Source: Flavobacterium agrisoli
Lineage (GTDB): Bacteria; Bacteroidota; Bacteroidia; Flavobacteriales; Flavobacteriaceae
Assembly: GCF_016522065.1 (NCBI RefSeq)
Contig: NZ_JAEHFV010000006.1
Span: 1 to 64,000 of the forward strand
Length of the DNA stretch: 64,000 nucleotides
Direction of reading: 5' to 3'
Position 1 is the first letter of the stretch. Every line of letters begins with the position of its first letter. Below the pieces are notes generated by a model, which saw only the letters and a program-made list of their open reading frames with translations, had not been told where the DNA came from and searched no databases. The translations under genes were made by a program, and so were the position numbers. Below, one piece after another: positions 24,695-33,850 of this stretch.

Positions 24695-24857
24695 GTTTTT
24701 AAAGTTGCTAAGTAGCATAGTTACTACGTAACTAAGTTTTTGTAATTGCAAAGAAACGAATTTCGTCTATTTGGTTTTAGGTTTTAACTTCAATTTTGGT
24801 TTTTAAATTCGGTTAGCTAGAATTTAGAAACAGCCATCAGATTTCTGTCAACTACCA

Positions 24858-25205
24858 CTATTTTTGTTTCTCTAGCTCTTCCCAAAATTCGTACGCTCTT
24901 CGCAAATGAGGAATCACAATCGTACCACCTACAAGTGTTGCAATTCCCATGGCTTCCATCATTTCTTCTTTGGAAACACCTTCTTTGTAACTTGTTTCTA
25001 AATGGTATTTTACACAATCGTCGCAACGCAAAACCGTTGATGCTACTAGGCCTAAAAGTTCTTTTGTTTTTACATCCAAAGCTCCTTCGGCATACGCATT
25101 CGTGTCTAAATTGAATATTCTTTTGATGATTTTGTTATTGTCGGCCAACAATTTTTCGTTCATTTTAGAACGGTAATCGTTGAATTCTTGTACACTATTG
25201 CTCAT
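24858..25205 (-). CDS. carboxymuconolactone decarboxylase family / AhpD-like protein
   Basis: A 115-aa all-helical CMD-family protein. RCDDCVKYHLETSYKEG carries the C-x-x-C and following His of AhpD-like disulfide reductases, and VGGTIVIPHLRRAYEFW closes the domain. Likely a thiol-dependent peroxidase-linked oxidoreductase. The physiological partner is unknown. It is 3 bp behind tatC. Confidence 0.85.
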   Translation of the reverse strand: MSNSVQEFNDYRSKMNEKLLADNNKIIKRIFNLDTNAYAEGALDVKTKELLGLVASTVLRCDDCVKYHLETSYKEGVSKEEMMEAMGIATLVGGTIVIPHLRRAYEFWEELEKQK

Positions 25206-25208
25206 AAT

Positions 25209-26012
25209 TTAGTCTTTTTGTTTTTTGTATACCAATTTAGATATTAAAATGCTGATTTCATAGATGAGTAACATCGGGAGTGCTACAATCGTTTGGCTCA
25301 CTACATCGGGAGGTGTTACGATTGCCGCTATAATTAAGATGGCAATGACCGCATATTTCCAGTATTGACGGAGTATTTGAGGAGTAACCAATCCCAACGC
25401 GGTTAAAAAGTAAATGATTATAGGAAGTTCAAAAAACAAGCCCCCGGCTAATACGCTGGTTTTTACCAATCCGATATAGGAATCGATTGTGAATTGATTG
25501 ACGACAACATCACTGATGGTAAAGGTGGCTACGAAATTAATCGACATCGGGATGATGATAAAATAGCCAAAAAGCACGCCTAAGAAAAACAATAAAGAAG
25601 AAACCACAATGAACAATCGAGCATTTTTCTTTTCATTATGGTATAAGGCCGGACTTATAAAACGCCATATTTCCCATAAAATATACGGAAAACTCAGTAT
25701 GAATCCACATAAAATGCACATCCATACAAAAATGTTCACCTGTCCTTCCATTTCGGTATTCTGAATCACAAAGGATAAATCGGTAATGCAGATGCTATCT
25801 ACACCCAACTGATGTGCTAAATCGCAAAAGAAAACATAGGTAAAGAAAGTAGGACGCGTGGGACCAAAAATGATGACATCAAATAGATAATCGCTGATAA
25901 AATACGTGGCAATCGCCATGATTATAATGGCAATAGTGCTTCGTACGAGTAACCATCTTAATTCTTCGAGATGGTCTAAAAAAGACATTTCGGTAACTAT
26001 TTTTTTTGCCAT
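25209..26012 (-). CDS. tatC: Sec-independent protein translocase TatC
   Basis: Core Tat receptor subunit in the inner membrane that binds twin-arginine signal peptides. MSFLDHLEELRWLL is the conserved N-terminal TatC motif with the key Glu. Six membrane segments, FPYILWEIWRFISPAL and the mid-protein FELPI motif follow. The 267-aa length is standard for Bacteroidota TatC. The start overlaps the kdsD stop by one base. tatA/B are not in the window. Confidence 0.95.
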   Translation of the reverse strand: MAKKIVTEMSFLDHLEELRWLLVRSTIAIIIMAIATYFISDYLFDVIIFGPTRPTFFTYVFFCDLAHQLGVDSICITDLSFVIQNTEMEGQVNIFVWMCILCGFILSFPYILWEIWRFISPALYHNEKKNARLFIVVSSLLFFLGVLFGYFIIIPMSINFVATFTISDVVVNQFTIDSYIGLVKTSVLAGGLFFELPIIIYFLTALGLVTPQILRQYWKYAVIAILIIAAIVTPPDVVSQTIVALPMLLIYEISILISKLVYKKQKD

Positions 26013-26977
26013 TATACAATTCCTTCTTTTAAAATGTCATGTAAATGCAATACCCCTATGTATTGGCCGTTTTCGGCTACAATTAATTGCGTAATCGAAA
26101 AATCTTCTAAAATATGTAAGGCCTCAACTGCCATGGTTTCGGGCGTTACTATTTTTGGGTTTTTGGTCATGATGTCTTTTGCTGTTAAATGCGCAATCGA
26201 ATCGTTGTCGTTTAACATTCTACGAACATCCCCATCGGTTATGATTCCGACTAAAGTATTATTTTCGATAACGGCTGTGACTCCGAGTCTTTTTTCGGAT
26301 ATTTCGAAAATGGCTTTTTTAACCGAATCGTCAGGATGAACCATTGGCTTTAGAGAGTTTTCGATCATATCTTTAACACGTAATAAGAGTTTTTTACCTA
26401 GAGCACCTCCGGGATGGTATACTGCAAAATCTTCGGGTTTAAAATCGCGTAATTCCATCAAAGCTATGGCTAAGGCATCACCCATGACCAACTGCGCGGT
26501 TGTACTGTTGGTTGGTGCTAGGTTAATGGGGCAAGCTTCGGTTTCTACGGTGGTGTTTAGGACGTACGTTGAGCCTTTGGCTAGGAAAGAAGTCGTATTT
26601 CCTGTCATACCGATTAAGGTATTTCCAAAACGCGTTAATAGCGGAACCAGTACTTTTATTTCGGGGCTATTCCCGCTTTTGGAGATGCAAATAATCACAT
26701 CGTTTTCTTGTACCATTCCCAAATCACCGTGGATGGCCTCGGCGGCATGCAAAAACAAAGACGGTGTTCCGGTGGAATTAAAAGTAGCGACCATTTTTTG
26801 TGCAATAATGGCACTTTTTCCGATGCCTGTTACAATTAAACGGCCTTTGCTTTCGTATATGGTTTGCACTGCTTTGCTGAAATTTTCATCGAGGTAATCG
26901 ATTAGTTTGCTAATAGCTTCACTTTCAGATAAAATGGTTTTTTTGGCGATGGCCAATATATTTTCTTTAGTAATCAA
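26012..26977 (-). CDS. kdsD: D-arabinose-5-phosphate isomerase (KpsF/GutQ family)
   Basis: Interconverts ribulose-5-P and arabinose-5-P, the first step to Kdo for LPS. An N-terminal SIS domain (RLIVTGIGKSAIIAQKM, ISKSGNSPE, HGDLGMV) is followed by two CBS repeats (about residues 200-320; GIITDGDVRRML and GVLHLHD). The longest frame starts at 27052, but a minus-strand TAAATTTG -7 element at 27032-27039 lies downstream of that codon. TTG 26977 (MITKENILAIAKK) gives 321 aa, in line with the family. Confidence 0.88.
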   Translation of the reverse strand: MITKENILAIAKKTILSESEAISKLIDYLDENFSKAVQTIYESKGRLIVTGIGKSAIIAQKMVATFNSTGTPSLFLHAAEAIHGDLGMVQENDVIICISKSGNSPEIKVLVPLLTRFGNTLIGMTGNTTSFLAKGSTYVLNTTVETEACPINLAPTNSTTAQLVMGDALAIALMELRDFKPEDFAVYHPGGALGKKLLLRVKDMIENSLKPMVHPDDSVKKAIFEISEKRLGVTAVIENNTLVGIITDGDVRRMLNDNDSIAHLTAKDIMTKNPKIVTPETMAVEALHILEDFSITQLIVAENGQYIGVLHLHDILKEGIV

Positions 26978-26993
26978 AACAGAATCGTTAAAG

Positions 26994-27039
26994 TTTGTGT
27001 GTATAAAAGAAAGTTGTATCTTTATATGATGCAAATTTA
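26994..27039. promoter_or_regulatory. divergent promoter region kdsD / recQ
   Basis: For recQ (+): TTTG at 26994-26997, a 19-base spacer, then TATCTTTA (27017-27024). For kdsD (-): TAAATTTG read on the minus strand at 27032-27039. The two putative promoters overlap, so transcription of the two genes may interfere. Confidence 0.45.
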
Positions 27040-27062
27040 GACAAAATACCATATAATAAAGA

Positions 27063-29258
27063 ATGAATTCAAACGAAATTGAAATACATAAGGAATTAAA
27101 GAAGTATTTCGGCTTTAGTCAATTTAAGGGCTTACAGGAGCAAGTAATTCAAAGTATTTTGAATAAAAAAAACACCTTTGTGATTATGCCTACAGGAGGC
27201 GGAAAGTCGCTCTGTTATCAATTACCCGCTTTAATTCAGGAAGGAACCGCAATTGTAGTATCACCTTTAATTGCATTAATGAAAAACCAAGTAGATGCTA
27301 TTCGGAGTTTGTCCTCAGAAAACGGAATAGCACATGTTTTAAATTCTTCGCTTACCAAATCAGAAATCACCCAAGTTAAAGCCGATATTACTGCTGGAAT
27401 TACCAAGTTGTTATACGTTGCCCCCGAGTCGTTGACCAAAGAAGAATATGTGCAGTTTTTACAGAGTGTGCCTATTTCTTTTGTGGCTATCGATGAAGCG
27501 CACTGTATTTCGGAATGGGGACATGATTTTAGACCCGAATATCGAAATTTACGCCATATTATCAAGCAATTGGGAGATGTTCCGGTAATTGGATTGACCG
27601 CTACGGCTACGCCAAAAGTACAGGAAGATATTTTAAAAAACCTGGACATGACCGATGCGAATACTTTTAAAGCCTCGTTCAACCGGCCTAATTTGTATTA
27701 TGAGGTTCGTACTAAAACGAAAAATGTGGAATCGGATATTATTCGGTTTATTCGCCAACATAAAGGCAAATCAGGAATTATTTATTGCTTGAGTCGCAAA
27801 AAGGTAGAGTCGATTGCAGAAGTTTTGCAGGTCAATGGCATTAGTGCCGTTCCGTATCATGCCGGACTAGATGCCAAAACCAGAGCCAAACACCAAGATA
27901 TGTTTTTGATGGAAGATGTCGATGTGGTGGTGGCAACTATTGCTTTTGGAATGGGTATCGATAAACCCGATGTGCGTTATGTGATTCATCATGATATTCC
28001 CAAATCATTAGAGAGTTATTATCAGGAAACGGGTCGCGCAGGACGTGATGGAGGAGAAGGACATTGCTTGGCGTATTACTCGTATAAAGATGTTGAAAAA
28101 TTAGAGAAATTCATGTCGGGCAAACCGGTTGCAGAACAAGAAATTGGTTTTGCCTTGTTGCAAGAAGTGGTAGCGTATGCCGAAACGTCTATGTCGCGAC
28201 GTAAATTTTTATTGCATTATTTTGGTGAAGAATTTGACAGCGAGACAGGAGAGGGTGCCGACATGGATGACAACGTACGCAATCCGAAAACCAAGGTGGA
28301 AGCCCAAGATGCAGTAGTGAAATTGTTAGAAATTGTACGCGATACCAAACATATTTACAAGTCGAAAGAAATTGTGTTTACCTTAATTGGTCGGATTAAT
28401 GCCGTTATAAAAGCACATAAAACGGATACCCAATCGTTTTTTGGTTCGGGTTCTGATCATGATGAAAAATATTGGATGGCTTTGTTGCGACAAGTTTTGG
28501 TTGAAGGCTTTCTTTCTAAAGATATCGAAACGTACGGGATCATTAAAATTACCCCTAAAGGCCTGGATTTTATTAAAAACCCAAGGTCTTTTATGATGTC
28601 GGAAGATCACGAGTACAGCGAAAACGAGGATGATACCATAGTTACGGCTTCCAAATCTTCGGCTACAGCGGATGAGGCTTTGATGGAAATGTTGCGCGAA
28701 TTGCGTAAAAAAGTGGCTAAAAAATTAGGCGTGCCTCCTTTTGTCGTTTTTCAAGATCCTTCCTTGGAAGATATGGCCTTGAAATATCCCATTACGATTC
28801 CGGAATTGTGCAACATTCACGGGGTAGGAGAAGGGAAAGCCAAAAAATATGGCGCTGATTTTATCGCCCTGATTAACCGTTATGTAGAAGATCATGATAT
28901 TATCAGACCCGATGATTTGGTAGTGAAATCTACTGGAGTGAACTCGGCAAATAAATTATATATCATTCAGAACATTGACCGCAAACTACCGTTAACCGAT
29001 ATTGCTTCGGCAAAAGGATTATCCATGGATGCGTTGATTAAGGAAATGGAACAGATTGTATATTCGGGTACCAAATTAAATATCAATTATTGGTTGGATG
29101 ATTTATTAGATGAAGACCAACAAGAAGAAATTCACGATTATTTTATGGAATCGGATTCGGATAAAATAAACGATGCCTTAAAAGAATTTGATGGCGAATA
29201 TGATATAGATGAGCTGCGTTTGATGCGTATTAAATTTATTAGTGAAGTGGCTAATTAG
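27063..29258 (+). CDS. recQ: ATP-dependent DNA helicase RecQ
   Basis: A 3'-5' DNA helicase of recombination and replication-fork repair. Walker A is MPTGGGKSLCYQLPA near residue 40, the DEAH box AIDEAHCISEWGHDFR near 141, and motif VI is QETGRAGRDG near 325. The Zn-binding/RQC part is present but with diverged cysteines. An HRDC domain lies at about residues 535-620 (ALMEMLRELRKKVAKK, GVGEGKAKKYG). The C-terminal ~100 acidic residues are typical of the Bacteroidota 730-aa form. Solo gene, divergent from the kdsD operon. Confidence 0.95.
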   Translation: MNSNEIEIHKELKKYFGFSQFKGLQEQVIQSILNKKNTFVIMPTGGGKSLCYQLPALIQEGTAIVVSPLIALMKNQVDAIRSLSSENGIAHVLNSSLTKSEITQVKADITAGITKLLYVAPESLTKEEYVQFLQSVPISFVAIDEAHCISEWGHDFRPEYRNLRHIIKQLGDVPVIGLTATATPKVQEDILKNLDMTDANTFKASFNRPNLYYEVRTKTKNVESDIIRFIRQHKGKSGIIYCLSRKKVESIAEVLQVNGISAVPYHAGLDAKTRAKHQDMFLMEDVDVVVATIAFGMGIDKPDVRYVIHHDIPKSLESYYQETGRAGRDGGEGHCLAYYSYKDVEKLEKFMSGKPVAEQEIGFALLQEVVAYAETSMSRRKFLLHYFGEEFDSETGEGADMDDNVRNPKTKVEAQDAVVKLLEIVRDTKHIYKSKEIVFTLIGRINAVIKAHKTDTQSFFGSGSDHDEKYWMALLRQVLVEGFLSKDIETYGIIKITPKGLDFIKNPRSFMMSEDHEYSENEDDTIVTASKSSATADEALMEMLRELRKKVAKKLGVPPFVVFQDPSLEDMALKYPITIPELCNIHGVGEGKAKKYGADFIALINRYVEDHDIIRPDDLVVKSTGVNSANKLYIIQNIDRKLPLTDIASAKGLSMDALIKEMEQIVYSGTKLNINYWLDDLLDEDQQEEIHDYFMESDSDKINDALKEFDGEYDIDELRLMRIKFISEVAN

Positions 29259-29280
29259 GTTTTTTTTAAGCTGCAAAGTC

Positions 29281-29304
29281 TCAAAGGTACAAAGGTACAA
29301 AGGT
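29281..29304. repeat. CAAAGGTA octamer tandem repeat
   Basis: Three head-to-tail copies (CAAAGGTA twice, then CAAAGGTC) starting at 29282 in the gap between recQ and the small minus-strand gene. The period is 8, unlike the 7-bp arrays elsewhere. Confidence 0.7.
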
Positions 29305-29334
29305 CTTAAAGTCGATTGTTTGAAACTTTCGGTT

Positions 29335-29586
29335 TTAAGACTTTTCGTTTTCTAGATATACTTCTCCGCGGTGGGGTTTTAGGGCATCTCGAACGGCTAA
29401 CATATTTTCTTCGGTTACCACCATATAAGCGAGTGCTAACATTTCATTTTTAATTTCAAAACCCGTGATATTTGGGGTTAGCTTTTCAATCGTAATGAAC
29501 TCTTTCAAATGAATTTCATGATGTTCGGCTATTTTTGCGGCAGCAGGTCCTCTAAAATCCCAAATTAATTTAATTTTTCGTGACAT
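29335..29586 (-). CDS. conserved small hypothetical protein
   Basis: An 83-aa protein that I do not recognise. It starts with RKIKLIWDFRGPAAAKIAEHH and contains KEFITIEKL and a predicted beta-alpha-beta arrangement with a charged C-terminus. It is probably a soluble small alpha/beta protein. Codon use is like its neighbours, and it lies between recQ (convergent) and the DUF2891 gene (divergent). No function proposed. Confidence 0.6.
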   Translation of the reverse strand: MSRKIKLIWDFRGPAAAKIAEHHEIHLKEFITIEKLTPNITGFEIKNEMLALAYMVVTEENMLAVRDALKPHRGEVYLENEKS

Positions 29587-29656
29587 TTTCTTGTTTTTGA
29601 TGGCAAATTTACAAACTTTGCTTTTTAAACTATCCCTTTATCATTAAAACTAGCCT

Positions 29657-30715
29657 ATGAGAAATTTTTTGATTTTGCTCTTCCTTTTTATTTCGCCCTA
29701 TTTTTATGCACAAACCTTAACTCTCGAAAAAGCCAATCATTTGGCTAGTTTGCCGATTACCTGTTTGCAACAAGAATATCCCAATAAATTAAGTCAGTTG
29801 TTGCAGGATAGTACCGAAATTCAGTCGCCTAAAGTATTGCATCCGGCGTTTTATGGTTGTTTTGATTGGCATTCGTCGGTGCACGGGCATTGGAGTTTGG
29901 TCTATCTATTACAACATTTTCCAGATTTAAATCAAAAGGAATTGATTATCGAAAAATTAAAGGTGAATTTGTTTACAGCCAATATTCAAGCTGAAATAGC
30001 CTATCTTTCTAAGATACACGAAAAATCATTTGAACGTACTTACGGCTGGGCTTGGTTGTTGCAATTGCAGTTGGCTTTGGATACAAGTGATGGGGCGTAC
30101 GCTAAAGAATTAGCGCAACAGTTGCAGCCTTTGAGTGACTTGATTGTAATACGTTATCTGGAATTTTTGCCCAAATTGCTTTATCCCGTTCGAGCAGGAA
30201 CACATACCAATACGGCATTCGGATTATCCTTAGCTTGGGATTATGCCGTGCATAGTAATCATGCGGTTTTACAAAAAGCGATAAGAGAAAATGCATTGCG
30301 TTTGTTTTTAAAAGACGAAAATTGTCCCTTTACTTGGGAACCCAGCGGTACCGATTTTTTATCACCTTGTATGGAGGAATTGGGCATTATGCAACGGGTG
30401 ATGGATTCGGCTTCATTTTTGAAATGGGTCAAAGCATTTGCTCCTAATTTATCTGATAAAAAATTCAGTTGGGAAGTAGCTCAGGTTTCCGATAGAACCG
30501 ACGGACATTTGGTTCATTTGGATGGATTGAATTTTAGTCGGGCTTGGAATTTGTTTTACTTGGCTAACCACTATCCCAAACAATATGGGCATTTAAAAAC
30601 TATAGCCAACCAACATCTTCAATTTTCCTTACCTTCGGTTGTAGATGGTAATTATGAAGGCGAACATTGGTTGGCTACGTTTGCTTTGAAAGCGTTTGAT
30701 TCGGTTGGCAAGTAG
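29657..30715 (+). CDS. DUF2891 family exported protein
   Basis: A 352-aa protein with a signal peptide (RNFLILLFLFISPYFYAQ) and an alpha/alpha-type helical DUF2891 domain. Recurrent motifs are FYGCFDWHSSVHGHW near residue 68, ERTYGWAWLLQLQLAL near 125, VRAGTHTNTAFGLSLAW near 177, and SFLSPCMEE-like DFLSPCMEE near 235. The His/Trp-rich pocket suggests a carbohydrate-active or cyclase-like fold, but the activity is unknown. It is convergent with the last pectin-locus gene (2-bp gap) and not obviously part of that locus. Confidence 0.75.
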   Translation: MRNFLILLFLFISPYFYAQTLTLEKANHLASLPITCLQQEYPNKLSQLLQDSTEIQSPKVLHPAFYGCFDWHSSVHGHWSLVYLLQHFPDLNQKELIIEKLKVNLFTANIQAEIAYLSKIHEKSFERTYGWAWLLQLQLALDTSDGAYAKELAQQLQPLSDLIVIRYLEFLPKLLYPVRAGTHTNTAFGLSLAWDYAVHSNHAVLQKAIRENALRLFLKDENCPFTWEPSGTDFLSPCMEELGIMQRVMDSASFLKWVKAFAPNLSDKKFSWEVAQVSDRTDGHLVHLDGLNFSRAWNLFYLANHYPKQYGHLKTIANQHLQFSLPSVVDGNYEGEHWLATFALKAFDSVGK

Positions 30716-30717
30716 TC

Positions 30718-31647
30718 TTACGGAATCAATTGTAAACTTTTAAGCCAATTTTCGCATACCACTGGCCAGTATAAACTCGTGTCTTTTACACCTAGGCCAA
30801 AACCATGACCACCGACTTTGTACACGTGCATTTCGGCACTTACTTTATGTTGTTTAAAAGCCATATAATAATTGATGCTGTTTTCTACAGGAACAGCTCC
30901 GTCATCGGTAGCGTGAATTAAAAAAGTAGGCGGTGTGTTAGCGCTAACTTGTAATTCGCCTGAATATTTCTCGATTGTTTCTTGCGTTGGATTTTTTCCT
31001 AATAAAGCATTACGAGAACCCATGTGGGTGTATTTTTCGTTCATGGTGATTACTGGGTAAACCAAAATTGAAAAATCAGGTCTTGCACTTACCGCTGTAG
31101 TGGGTTCGTACACCTTATCTTCAAAATGAGTAGCAATAGTGGCGCCTAGATGGCCACCAGCCGAAAAGCCCAAAACACCAATTTTATTGGTATCCAGATT
31201 CCATTTTTTTGCATTCGAACGAATATAACGCATGGCTTCTTGTGCATCTTGTAAAGGCGCAATAGTTTTATTGGTAGCAATTAAATCGTTGGGTAAACGG
31301 TATTTTAAAACAAAAGCTGTAATTCCTAACGAATTGAACCATTTGGCTACTTTAAAGCCCTCTTTATTCATGGCCAAATGAGTATAGCCTCCTCCCGGAA
31401 AAATCAAAACAGCGGTTCCGTTACTTTTTCCATTTTCTGGCTCAAAAATACTTAATGTAGGAATGGCTACTTGTGAAGTACTTTTTACCGTTCCATCTTC
31501 TTCCAGTTGTGGTTTTTCGGCATAGTCTTTTGCTTCTATGCTATTGGGAATTTTAGAAGACCATAAATTGATGGTTTTTTGTTGTGCATAACCTCCAAAA
31601 GTTAGGCAAAACCCAAGTACAAACAGTAAAAAGGGTATCTTTTTCAT
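30718..31647 (-). CDS. secreted alpha/beta-hydrolase, probable acetylesterase of the pectin locus
   Basis: A 309-aa protein with a signal peptide (KKIPFLLFVLGFCLTFGGYAQ). Alpha/beta-hydrolase features are the oxyanion HGGG-like IFPGGGYTHLA, nucleophile elbow GFSAGGH near residue 165, Asp in HATDDGAVP and His in GGHGFGLG. This BD-FAE/axe-like family removes acetyl groups from plant polysaccharides. It is the last gene of the PUL, 9 bp behind the CE12 gene, which supports deacetylation of pectin. Confidence 0.8.
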   Translation of the reverse strand: MKKIPFLLFVLGFCLTFGGYAQQKTINLWSSKIPNSIEAKDYAEKPQLEEDGTVKSTSQVAIPTLSIFEPENGKSNGTAVLIFPGGGYTHLAMNKEGFKVAKWFNSLGITAFVLKYRLPNDLIATNKTIAPLQDAQEAMRYIRSNAKKWNLDTNKIGVLGFSAGGHLGATIATHFEDKVYEPTTAVSARPDFSILVYPVITMNEKYTHMGSRNALLGKNPTQETIEKYSGELQVSANTPPTFLIHATDDGAVPVENSINYYMAFKQHKVSAEMHVYKVGGHGFGLGVKDTSLYWPVVCENWLKSLQLIP

Positions 31648-31656
31648 GGCATTATT

Positions 31657-32403
31657 TTATTTAATTCCGGCTTGTAAAAGCTTAAGCTCTGGATTTTGCA
31701 ATAATTTTATTTGTTGAAGTGCAATTTTCGCCACTTCATTGGCTCCCAATTCTGATAAATGGGTATCATCATCTTTATCGGAGGTATAGTAGGGATTTTC
31801 GCCTGCTTTGTAATGCAAATGCAGTTTTTTAGAGCCTTCTGGTCCGTATTTTTGTTCTAATAATTCGGTATGGTATTGCATGTCTACAAAAGGAACATTG
31901 TATTGTTGTGCTACCAAACGAACTTCGAGCGGATATTCTCCGTGAGAATCGACTAAAACCCCATTTTCATTAAAATCACGTCTTACTATAGAAGTAAACA
32001 AAATCGGAATAGCTCCTTTACTTCTGGCTTCGGTGACAAATTTAATTAAGTTATAACGATACGCAGTGTGCGGGTTGGTGTAACGTGCCGAATCCTTTAT
32101 TTTTTGATCATTATGGCCAAATTCGATAAATACATAATCGCCTTTTTTTAGTTTTTGATATACTTCGTCCCATTTTTTTTCATTGATGAAACTTCGGGTA
32201 CTGCGGCCGTTAATGGCTTTGTTTTCAAAAATCAGATTGTCTTTTAAATACGGTTGTAGTACCTGTCCCCAACCGTGTTCTGGATTTTTTTCTGGATCCT
32301 TTTTGTTGGCCATGGTCGAGTCGCCAATGCCGTAAATAGTGGTTTTTTGAGCCGATACTGCCACTGAGAGCAGTAGTAATAAAGATGCTAATTGTATTTT
32401 CAT
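31657..32403 (-). CDS. rhamnogalacturonan acetylesterase, CE12
   Basis: An SGNH-hydrolase that deacetylates rhamnogalacturonan I. Signal peptide KIQLASLLLLLSVAVSAQ. Block I is YGIGDSTMA (nucleophile Ser), block II INGRSTRSF, block III FIEFGHNDQK and block V DDTHLSELGA (catalytic Asp and His). The 248-aa length is typical of CE12/YesT-like enzymes. It lies between GH28 and the terminal esterase with 9-12-bp spacing, and deacetylation probably gives GH28 and PL10 access to the backbone. Confidence 0.88.
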   Translation of the reverse strand: MKIQLASLLLLLSVAVSAQKTTIYGIGDSTMANKKDPEKNPEHGWGQVLQPYLKDNLIFENKAINGRSTRSFINEKKWDEVYQKLKKGDYVFIEFGHNDQKIKDSARYTNPHTAYRYNLIKFVTEARSKGAIPILFTSIVRRDFNENGVLVDSHGEYPLEVRLVAQQYNVPFVDMQYHTELLEQKYGPEGSKKLHLHYKAGENPYYTSDKDDDTHLSELGANEVAKIALQQIKLLQNPELKLLQAGIK

Positions 32404-32415
32404 TGTTTTAAATTT

Positions 32416-33795
32416 TTATTTTGCAGCTGTTGGAATAGTAGCGCGTTCGCCAATTACTAAATTGTTCATGATGATGTTTTCGGTGTATTCAGAACTAATA
32501 GCATTTTTGGCTGCTTTGATTTCGATGTTGTCGAAATACAGATCGTGGACTTTTTTATCGGGAAATCCTTGTATTACAATTCCGGTTTGGTTGGCTTTGT
32601 TACACGAAATATTGCTGAAATAAGCATTGGAGATTTCGGTTTGATGTCCTTTTCCTTCTCCCATGTAATTGGCTGTGATGTAAATGGCATCTTCCACTTC
32701 ATCTAATTTGATATTGCGTGCGTATATGTTTTTGATGTATCCACCGCGATCGGCATTGGTTTTAAAATAAATGCCTCTTTTAAGGTAACCAATTGTTTGG
32801 CAATTTTCGATGAAAACATTTTGAACGCCTGCTGACATTTCACTTCCTAAAACCACTCCGTGTAAACCTTTAAAATTGCAATTTCGAATTACAATATTTT
32901 CGCTTGGTGTATTGGAATTAGCTCGACCTTCGGTGTCACGACCTGCTTTGATGGCAATGTTGTCGTCGCCGTTATCAAAATGGATGTTTTCGATTAGGAC
33001 ATTTTTTGCATATTCGGGATCAATACCGTCGTTGTTTTTGTTTAAGGAATGGTAACGCAAATTGCGAATGGTGATGCTTTCCGATTTCAGTAAATGTAAA
33101 CACCAAAAAGGAGCATCTTCGATTTTGACACCCTCTACCAAAATGTTTTTACAATTAAAAAATTGAATCAGTTGCGGTCTTAAAAAATAGCCTTTTCCAA
33201 ATTTTCTTTCGGATATGGGTGTGTTGTTGTGGTTCATTTCTCTGGTTTTGGCTTTTCCAGGGCCTTCTTTTTCTTTGAAAGAATGCCAGGTTTTTCCGCC
33301 TTCGCCATCAATAGTTCCTTCGCCTGTAATGGCTATGTTGGTGCAATTATAGGCGTAAATCAAAGGACTATAATTATAAATGAAAGTGCCTTCCCAACTG
33401 GTGGGTACCAAAGGCAAATAATCATCAGGATTGTCGCTAAAACGAAGGATTGCATTTTTGTCAATTTGCAATTTGACATTACTGACAAAATGAATTGGGC
33501 CGTTTAGTTGGTAGTCCCCTTCGGGCACCACAATCGTTCCTCCCTTGTTTTTTTGACAAAGCGCCATGGCTTTGTCAAAATATTTTTTGTCATTTGCAAT
33601 GGCATTTCCTTTGGCACCTAATTTTTTTACGTTTACCGAATAATCCGGAATAGTAGGCAACTGAATGGCATTTACAATGGCATCGGCTTTTTGAGTATGA
33701 AAATCAGATTCTTGTGTGAATGCCGTACAAGCAAATAATAGGATTAATAAACTCCAATTTCTGTTCTTACGGTTTGTTTTATTAATTTTAATCAT
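32416..33795 (-). CDS. glycoside hydrolase family 28 (polygalacturonase-like)
   Basis: A right-handed beta-helix pectinase of 459 aa. N-terminal export signal (NWSLLILLFACTAF; possibly a lipoprotein). Catalytic-site text: KNNDGIDPEY, NGDDNIAIKAG (Asp pair), LHGVVLGSEMS and RGIYFKTN. Compared with the second GH28 in this locus, G-H-G is L-H-G and R-I-K is Y-F-K, so substrate preference (exo versus endo, RG versus HG) may differ. It hydrolyses galacturonide linkages, acting on imported or surface oligomers. Confidence 0.88.
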   Translation of the reverse strand: MIKINKTNRKNRNWSLLILLFACTAFTQESDFHTQKADAIVNAIQLPTIPDYSVNVKKLGAKGNAIANDKKYFDKAMALCQKNKGGTIVVPEGDYQLNGPIHFVSNVKLQIDKNAILRFSDNPDDYLPLVPTSWEGTFIYNYSPLIYAYNCTNIAITGEGTIDGEGGKTWHSFKEKEGPGKAKTREMNHNNTPISERKFGKGYFLRPQLIQFFNCKNILVEGVKIEDAPFWCLHLLKSESITIRNLRYHSLNKNNDGIDPEYAKNVLIENIHFDNGDDNIAIKAGRDTEGRANSNTPSENIVIRNCNFKGLHGVVLGSEMSAGVQNVFIENCQTIGYLKRGIYFKTNADRGGYIKNIYARNIKLDEVEDAIYITANYMGEGKGHQTEISNAYFSNISCNKANQTGIVIQGFPDKKVHDLYFDNIEIKAAKNAISSEYTENIIMNNLVIGERATIPTAAK

Positions 33796-33850
33796 TTGGT
33801 GTATGCTTTGCTATTTACAAGATTTTCTTTTTTAGAACTACATTTTGTGC

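Noticed and set aside
26012..27052. longer form of kdsD from 27052
   Set aside because: It would start upstream of its own putative -7 element, and the 321-aa form agrees with family length.
29657..30715. DUF2891 gene as part of the pectin locus
   Set aside because: It is on the opposite strand and convergent, with no operator palindrome upstream. Only proximity supports it.
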